Assembly (NCBI GenBank): GCA_021737245.1 | Contig: JAIPEI010000026.1 | Location: 1-17,642 of the forward strand | Reading direction: 5' to 3' | DNA from: Deltaproteobacteria bacterium | GTDB lineage: Bacteria; Desulfobacterota; DSM-4660; Desulfatiglandales; HGW-15 | DNA length: 17,642 nt | Shown: positions 13,686-17,642 of the stretch, piece after piece | Layout: each line of letters starts with the position of its first letter | Numbering within the stretch: position 1 is the stretch's first letter | Made by a program: the position numbers and the translations under genes | The notes under the pieces: model-generated | Told to the model about the DNA's origin: nothing | Databases searched by the model: none | Seen by the model: the letters and a program-made list of their open reading frames with translations, nothing else

Positions 13686-14030
13686 GTTGGGTCATCGTCA
13701 TCATGGCCTTTCCGGATCTCGCAGACCCGTACGGCGCCCAGGGGGTCCCCATGACCTTTGCCAACGGAATCCTTATCGGATGGGGGCGCAGTCCGAGGAT
13801 CTCTTCCTGGCTTCGCTCGAGAAGCTCGAGGAGCAGATGGTCTACATCCCGGAGATCGAGGCCGGCGAGGTGATTGCCGACCTCGCCATTGTGGGCGGAG
13901 GGCCGCCGGGCCTCACCGCGGCGATTTAGTCGGCCCGCAACGGCCTCAGAACGGTCGTGATCGAGAAAGGGGCCCCGGACGGCCGGGTCGCCGTCACTTC
14001 CGTGGTGGAAGATCACCCTTACTGGAGCCT
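13686..14030 (+). pseudogene. Decayed thioredoxin-domain/thioredoxin-reductase-like gene
   Basis: The remnant reads in two frames. The first part, from 13703 on, reads FPDLADPYGAQGVPMTFANG, like the C-terminal half of a thioredoxin/glutaredoxin-fold domain with its cis-Pro loop. At a run of five G (13782-13786) the frame shifts; loss of one G from six would restore it. The second frame continues LFLASLEKLEEQMVYIPEIE, then the FAD-binding DLAIVGGGPPGLTAAI, an in-frame TAG (13927-13929) where an aromatic residue is normal, then SARNGLRTVVIEKGAPDGRV and VTSVVEDHP. Homology then stops; the rest of the reductase, including the redox CxxC, is absent. Three independent lesions (frameshift, stop, truncation) argue against a sequencing error. 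The 5' boundary is approximate, as no start codon with a ribosome binding site was found. The stretch 14031-14108 holds nothing recognisable. Confidence 0.8.
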
Positions 14031-14108
14031 GAAGAGGCCGGCCGGACAGAGCGGGACGGGAAGGGAGTCTCCGCAGGAGAACGCCGCGGGGTGCGCCCGG
14101 AGCCGGAG

Positions 14109-15218
14109 TCAGACCGGCATGGAGGCAAGAAGGTCCAGGTAGAGGTCCGCCGCCAGGGCCACCTGGGAAAAGCTCACCGACTCGTCCTGGGTGTGGGCTT
14201 TCTCCAGCTGACCCGGACCCAGCATGATGGGACGGATGCCCTCGGCCCACAGGAGATTGGCGTCCGAGTGGCTGCGAAAGGCGCCGGGGCTCCACGGCAG
14301 CCCGTGGCGGCTGTAGGTCGCACGGAGGAGGTCCGGCAGCCATCCCTTGTCGGGCAGCGCGTACCCCCCATGGAGCGTACAGAACTCGAAGGCGTCGCGA
14401 AGATCGAGCCCTTTGGGAAGGGTTCGGGACACCACATCCTCCAGCTCGGCGGCGATTTCACCCACCGGAGACTGCGGCGGAAGGTGGAGATCGATGGCCA
14501 CGTCACACCGGTCAGGCACGGCGAAACCCGCATGGGAGCTGTTCATGTCGCGGATGTTGTAGATGACGTCCCGGCGAGATTCTTCCAGATGCGCAGTGAG
14601 CCCCATGAGCACCTGGAGCATGCTTCGGACGGCGTTCGCCCCCTGGTTCGCCAGGGAGGCGTGCACGCGGCGGCCGGTGGTGCTCAGCTCCATCTCGATG
14701 TAGCCGTAGTGGCTCAGGCAGGGAAGGAGGTTCGTGGGCTCGGCCACCACGGCCCACGAGAAGCGGTAATCCTCCAGCAGTGCGGAGGTGCCGTCTCCGC
14801 TCTCCTCCTCGCCCACGACCAGGGCGAGTGCGGCGGGCGCCTCTCGATCCGTCAGCTCCTCGAACGCGGTAAAGGCCTCCACCATGGCCGCGCACCCGCT
14901 TTTCATGTCGGCCGCTCCCAGGCCGGCCATCTCGTCCCCGGACTCCTCGCACTTGTACTGGTCGTAGTCGAAAGCAGCCACGGTGTCCACGTGACCGAGG
15001 AACACCAGCTCGGGCTCTACATCGCCCGGCAGCACCAGGAGGTTGTCCCGGTCCTCCTCCACCGGCCGGCGGATGACCTTCATGCCCGCCTTCCGGAGGC
15101 GACCCTCCAGGAAGGAGACCAGCTCGCCCTCCTTGCCGGACGGGCTGTAGATGTCGATCATCCCGCGGAGGAGCTCTCTCAGCCGCTGGCGGTTGGTATG
15201 CAGGCCTGTCTGGGCCAT
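14109..15218 (-). CDS. M20-family metallopeptidase / deacylase (ArgE/DapE/CPG2-like)
   Basis: Cytoplasmic zinc hydrolase that cleaves an amide or peptide bond, 369 aa. Catalytic and metal residues are all visible: H76 and D78 in FLGHVDTV, bridging D104 in GLGAADMKSG, catalytic E137 and metal-binding E138 in VVGEEESGDG, E160 in VVAEPTN, and the final H342 in EKAHTQDESV. The dimerisation or lid domain is about 170-285 (LSTTGRRVHASLANQGANAV). The substrate cannot be fixed: acetylornithine, succinyl-diaminopimelate, acyl-amino acids and dipeptides are all handled by this family. AGGAGGTG precedes the ATG by about eight bases. It starts 30 bp after the GNAT gene, so the two are co-transcribed. The pairing of an acyltransferase with a possible deacylase is suggestive but unproved. 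Confidence 0.92.
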   Translation of the reverse strand: MAQTGLHTNRQRLRELLRGMIDIYSPSGKEGELVSFLEGRLRKAGMKVIRRPVEEDRDNLLVLPGDVEPELVFLGHVDTVAAFDYDQYKCEESGDEMAGLGAADMKSGCAAMVEAFTAFEELTDREAPAALALVVGEEESGDGTSALLEDYRFSWAVVAEPTNLLPCLSHYGYIEMELSTTGRRVHASLANQGANAVRSMLQVLMGLTAHLEESRRDVIYNIRDMNSSHAGFAVPDRCDVAIDLHLPPQSPVGEIAAELEDVVSRTLPKGLDLRDAFEFCTLHGGYALPDKGWLPDLLRATYSRHGLPWSPGAFRSHSDANLLWAEGIRPIMLGPGQLEKAHTQDESVSFSQVALAADLYLDLLASMPV

Positions 15219-15248
15219 AACGGCGCCACCTCCTGTCTATTCCCCCGC

Positions 15249-15728
15249 TCAATCCTCGGCGAGCTGCAGGCTCAGATAAACGTGGTCCCGGGGGGAGCTG
15301 AACCCGCACTTCTCGAAGAAGCGCAGCGCCTCCACGTTCCGGGCCTCCGTGTCCACCAGGAGCATCCGGACGCCGCCCTCCTCCATGATGCCGCGGAATG
15401 CGGCGAAGAGCCGCCGGCCGATTCCCCGCCCCCGGAGGGACTCGGCCACGCCGAACCAGACGAGGTAGCCGTATCGCCTGGGGGAGTTCCTCTTATCGAT
15501 CACAGTGGCCAGCACGAAGCCCCCCACACGTCCGTTCCACTCGGCGACCAGGCACGAACCCGGATCGTTTCTGTAGAGATCGATCACCTCGAACTCGTCC
15601 CAGGTCCTGTACAGGCTGGGGGACTCGGACAACGTGAAGAGCCGCTCGCCCAGCTGAAAGACCGGGGCGAGGTCCTCGATCCGCATGGGGCGGATGGTCA
15701 CGGGCTCGTTCGTATGGTTCTCCTCCAT
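15249..15728 (-). CDS. GNAT-family N-acetyltransferase
   Basis: Acetyl-CoA-dependent acetyltransferase of 159 aa. The acetyl-CoA pyrophosphate loop (motif A) is GVAESLRGRGIGRRLF (about 93-108). Motif B is visible as ARNVEALRFFEKCGF (about 129-143), with the C-terminal strand VYLSLQLAED. The N-terminal TIRPMRIEDLAPVFQLGERLF is the usual first strand and helix. The substrate is unknown; the form resembles RimI-like enzymes but lacks specific marks of them. AAAAGGG lies before the ATG. It leads a two-gene operon with the M20 hydrolase. Confidence 0.9.
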   Translation of the reverse strand: MEENHTNEPVTIRPMRIEDLAPVFQLGERLFTLSESPSLYRTWDEFEVIDLYRNDPGSCLVAEWNGRVGGFVLATVIDKRNSPRRYGYLVWFGVAESLRGRGIGRRLFAAFRGIMEEGGVRMLLVDTEARNVEALRFFEKCGFSSPRDHVYLSLQLAED

Positions 15729-15756
15729 GACAACCCTTTTCGAATGGGATTCCGGC

Positions 15757-15771
15757 GAGTGATCCTCACTC
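15757..15771 (-). repeat. Inverted repeat in the leader of the GNAT gene
   Basis: GAGTGA-TCC-TCACTC is a perfect 6-3-6 inverted repeat 29-43 bp upstream of the GNAT start codon, between it and the predicted promoter. It could be an operator or an mRNA hairpin. Confidence 0.4.
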
Positions 15772-15782
15772 GGAGTCCTCTA

Positions 15783-15812
15783 ACCTTAGGACACCCCCGG
15801 GTGGGGCGTCAA
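15783..15812 (-). promoter_or_regulatory. Possible promoter of the GNAT-M20 operon
   Basis: TTGACG (15807-15812) is separated by 18 bp from TAAGGT (15783-15788) on the minus strand. The -35 is good but the -10 is poor. The spacer holds an imperfect GC inverted repeat (CCCC-ACC-CGGGG type), recalling the moxR promoter layout. Confidence 0.35.
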
Positions 15813-15837
15813 GCCGGCCGCGGTTCACTCCGCCCCC

Positions 15838-15867
15838 TTGAACCGGGCGCACCGGAGCGGGTACAAT
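15838..15867 (+). promoter_or_regulatory. Sigma-70 promoter of the HIT-protein gene
   Basis: TTGAAC (15838-15843) is followed after 18 bp by TACAAT (15862-15867). The leader to the ATG at 15938 would be about 64 nt. It overlaps an upstream in-frame ATG (15866), which therefore cannot be the start codon. Confidence 0.65.
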
Positions 15868-15937
15868 GGTCCCCGCCCTGCAGCAGGAACTCATCAGGAA
15901 ACCGGTGTCGGGCGTTCAGACGCTCTATGGAGGAGCC

Positions 15938-16264
15938 ATGGAATCGGAATGCATCTTTTGTCAAATCGCACGCGGCGAGCAGTCCGCGGACATCGTTTAC
16001 CGGGACGAGCAGCTGGTCGCCTTCAAGGACATCAAGCCCCACGCGCCGGTGCACATCCTCCTGGTGCCCCGGAAGCACATCCGCAGCATCAACAACCTGG
16101 AAGAGGAGGACCGCATGCTCGTCGCGGAGCTTCTTTTTCGCGCGCGGCAGCTCGCCGGGGAGGCGGGAATCCAGGAGTCCGGCTACCGCCTGGTGTTCAA
16201 TGTGGAGCGGGGTGGAGGCCAGTTTGTCTTTCACCTCCACCTCCACCTGATGGGGGGCTGGTAG
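15938..16264 (+). CDS. HIT-family (HINT-like) nucleotide hydrolase
   Basis: Small histidine-triad protein, 108 aa, of the branch that hydrolyses purine nucleotide phosphoramidates. The triad is QFVFHLHLHLMGG (H99, H101, H103), with the middle His as the likely nucleophile. CIFCQIARGE near the start (C5, C8) is typical of bacterial HINT proteins, as is FKDIKPHAPVHILLVPRKHI (29-48). I chose the ATG at 15938 because GGAGGA precedes it and the family sequence begins right after; an upstream in-frame ATG falls inside the promoter. The C-terminus is a few residues shorter than usual, ending GGW. It converges on htpX with only 10 bp between the stop codons and no visible terminator. Confidence 0.95.
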   Translation: MESECIFCQIARGEQSADIVYRDEQLVAFKDIKPHAPVHILLVPRKHIRSINNLEEEDRMLVAELLFRARQLAGEAGIQESGYRLVFNVERGGGQFVFHLHLHLMGGW

Positions 16265-16274
16265 GGTGCGCGGA

Positions 16275-17204
16275 TCACCCCGAGAGGCCGCGCCAGGCGT
16301 CGCGGGCGCGATCCTCCCCGGAAGGCTGCTTTGTCCCGGAAATCCCGGGGGCGACCGGATCCGTCCGGCGGCCGCGAAGCCTGGCGATCCGCTCCTCCAG
16401 GGGCGGATGCGTTGAGAAGAGGTTGGCAAGCCTCCTGCCGCTCAACGGGTTCACGATGAACATGTGGGCCGTGTTCGCCTTCGCCTGCATGGGCCGGCGG
16501 CGCGCGTGGCTCCCCAGCTTTTCCAGAGCGTCGGCCAGGGCCCCGGAATCCCCGAGATAGGCGCTTCCGCTGGCATCGGCGTGGTACTCCCTGGAGCGGG
16601 ACACGGCCATCTGAACGAGCATGGCCGCCATGGGCGCCAGGATGGACATTGCGATCAGGCCGAACACGCCCGGACCGCCCTCATCATCCTCCGACCCGCC
16701 GCCGAGGAAGGCCGTCCACCTTGCCATGCTCGCAAGGATCATGATGGCGCCGGCCATGGTGGCGGCGATGGAGCCGATGAGAATGTCCCTGTTCCTGACA
16801 TGGGCGAGCTCATGGGCCAGCACCCCGGCCACCTCGTCGCGGTCCATCAGCTCCAGGAGGCCCTCGGTGACGGCCACCACCGCGTGCTTGGGGTTGCGCC
16901 CGGTGGCGAAGGCGTTGGGTGACTTTTCCGGGATGATGAAGATCCGCGGCATTGGAATCCCGGCCCGCTCGGCGAGGCGCTGCACGATCCCGTGAAGCTG
17001 CGGGTGCTCGCGGGGTGAGGCCTCCCGCGCCCGATACATGCGCAGCACGATTCGGTCCGAGTACCAGTAGCTGAACAGGTTCATCCCCATGGCCAGGATG
17101 AAGGCGAAGATCATTCCCTGCTCTCCTCCGAACATGCGCCCGACCAGGACAATCAGGGCCGTCATGGAGCCGAGGAGCAGGGTCGTTTTGAACCAGTTTC
17201 CCAT
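16275..17204 (-). CDS. htpX: HtpX-type membrane zinc metalloprotease (M48)
   Basis: Inner-membrane protease that degrades damaged membrane proteins, 309 aa. Two hydrophobic segments lie at the N-terminus (about 6-22 and 31-48). The catalytic HELAH is at 131-135 and the third zinc ligand E206 is in SRSREYHADASG. Two more membrane segments lie between them (about 143-160 and 180-200). The family motif NAFATGRNPKHAVVAVTEGLL (split: NAFATGRNPKHA, VVAVTEGLL) is intact. The C-terminus beyond FSTHPPLEERIARL is a hydrophilic extension of about 30 residues. GGAGGA is about 10 bases before the ATG. Transcription seems to start from TTGACA-16-TATTTT, with a terminator-like hairpin in the leader, so expression may be controlled by attenuation. 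HtpX is often stress-induced. Confidence 0.96.
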   Translation of the reverse strand: MGNWFKTTLLLGSMTALIVLVGRMFGGEQGMIFAFILAMGMNLFSYWYSDRIVLRMYRAREASPREHPQLHGIVQRLAERAGIPMPRIFIIPEKSPNAFATGRNPKHAVVAVTEGLLELMDRDEVAGVLAHELAHVRNRDILIGSIAATMAGAIMILASMARWTAFLGGGSEDDEGGPGVFGLIAMSILAPMAAMLVQMAVSRSREYHADASGSAYLGDSGALADALEKLGSHARRRPMQAKANTAHMFIVNPLSGRRLANLFSTHPPLEERIARLRGRRTDPVAPGISGTKQPSGEDRARDAWRGLSG

Positions 17205-17221
17205 CGGTGTCCGTTCCTCCG

Positions 17222-17252
17222 AAAAAACCGCCTTCCCGCGAGCGGGAAAGGC
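17222..17252 (-). terminator. Terminator-like hairpin in the htpX leader
   Basis: On the minus strand, GCCTTTCCCGC pairs with GCGGGAAGGC (one bulged T, 2-nt loop) at 17230-17252 and is followed by GG and six T (17222-17227). It lies after the predicted htpX promoter and 18 bp before the start codon. It may serve the upstream gene, an htpX attenuator, or both. Confidence 0.7.
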
Positions 17253-17260
17253 TCACCCAA

Positions 17261-17288
17261 AAAATAGCCACGCGCCGGCCCTTGTCAA
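17261..17288 (-). promoter_or_regulatory. Predicted htpX promoter
   Basis: On the minus strand TTGACA (17283-17288) is followed after 16 bp by TATTTT (17261-17266). It lies between the end of the preceding gene and the hairpin at 17222-17252, so transcripts would enter the hairpin almost at once. Confidence 0.6.
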
Positions 17289-17330
17289 GACGGTTCGGCC
17301 GGTGCGGTCCTGCGCTGCAGCGGCAGTGAC

Positions 17331-17642
17331 TCAGCAGGTCGCGGAGATGACGTCCATGGTCCTGTCGAACTTCCGGGCGATCATGTTCTCGTACTCTTTC
17401 CCCAGGAAGGGGCGGTTGTTGTAGAGGTACCATTTGATGCTGTCCCAGTAATCCCGAAGCTCCTGAGGGTCCTGCATGCTTTCCAGCAGCCGGTCGACCT
17501 CCTCCAGCTTTTCCCGCTTCAGATCGTCCTTGCGCAGCTCGTACAGGTCCCGTAGCTTGCTTCGCTGCTCCTCGGTGAACCCGATGTCCAGGCTGCGCTC
17601 CGAAAGGTCCTTGTACAGCCCGTGGACCTCGGTGAAATCCTC
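17331..17642 (-). CDS. Hypothetical protein, C-terminal 103 residues (start beyond window)
   Basis: Not recognised. The frame is open through the right edge and closes with TGA at 17331-17333. The visible part is charged and predicted helical (FTEEQRSKLRDLYELRKDDL, REKLEEVDRLLESMQDPQEL), followed by an aromatic segment (DYWDSIKWYLYNNRPFLGKE) and a C-terminal TMDVISATC. There is no membrane segment or cofactor motif. The consistent reading frame, codon use like that of its neighbours and a following terminator-like hairpin support a real gene. Its terminator would be the hairpin at 17222-17252. Confidence 0.75.
   Translation of the reverse strand, partial: EDFTEVHGLYKDLSERSLDIGFTEEQRSKLRDLYELRKDDLKREKLEEVDRLLESMQDPQELRDYWDSIKWYLYNNRPFLGKEYENMIARKFDRTMDVISATC

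Noticed and set aside
15866..15937. Upstream ATG for the HIT gene
   Set aside because: It overlaps the -10 hexamer TACAAT and lacks a ribosome binding site; HIT homology begins at 15938.
13758..16250. A very long open frame on the plus strand (about 830 codons)
   Set aside because: It runs antisense through the M20 and GNAT genes, whose motifs and ribosome binding sites are clear; its translation is low-complexity His/Gly/Arg-rich, as expected from an antisense frame in GC-rich DNA.

Overview
The window is GC-rich (clearly above 60% G+C by eye) chromosomal DNA of a strict anaerobe. The gene set points to a sulfate-reducing or related member of the Desulfobacterota (former Deltaproteobacteria). 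The indicators are a flavodiiron oxygen/NO reductase, a CooS-type nickel CO dehydrogenase, two rubrerythrins, a CX4C rubredoxin, and a perR-rubrerythrin-rubredoxin-like operon ordered as I recall it from Desulfovibrio. The genus cannot be fixed from the sequence alone. Nearly all genes are on the minus strand. I see no tRNA, rRNA, CRISPR array, insertion sequence or phage gene.

Layout, left to right. At 1-2210 are a truncated HlyD/AcrA-type membrane fusion protein and a TolC-type outer-membrane lipoprotein, part of an efflux operon continuing off the left edge. At 2231-8282 lies an oxygen-defence block: flavodiiron protein, CO dehydrogenase, a 74-aa protein, a 51-aa rubredoxin-like protein, rubrerythrin, PerR, rubredoxin and a second rubrerythrin. 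At 8425-10511 is a MoxR ATPase plus VWA protein pair with a structured leader. A divergent unknown gene follows at 10767-11351.

At 11413-13608 is an operon of a membrane haem/flavin reductase, a secreted YceI protein and a 55-aa protein. At about 13686-14030 is a decayed thioredoxin/thioredoxin-reductase-like gene. At 14109-15728 are a GNAT acetyltransferase and an M20 metallopeptidase. At 15938-17204 a HIT protein and an HtpX-type membrane protease converge. The 3' end of an unrecognised gene closes the window.

The most interesting part is the oxygen-defence block. PerR has all five side chains expected of a peroxide-sensing metal site. Its own promoter (TTGACA-17-TATTAT) overlaps a 23-bp inverted repeat. 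A closely matching sequence (14 of 15 core bases) lies upstream of the CO dehydrogenase gene, suggesting that the oxygen-labile CODH, which lacks the usual CooC/CooF neighbours, belongs to the peroxide regulon. Rubredoxin would pass electrons to the flavodiiron protein (oxygen to water) and to the rubrerythrins (peroxide to water). Other regulatory features are a terminator-like hairpin between promoter and start codon of htpX, and a perfect palindrome filling the moxR promoter spacer. All functional names come from motifs read by eye; no search was run.
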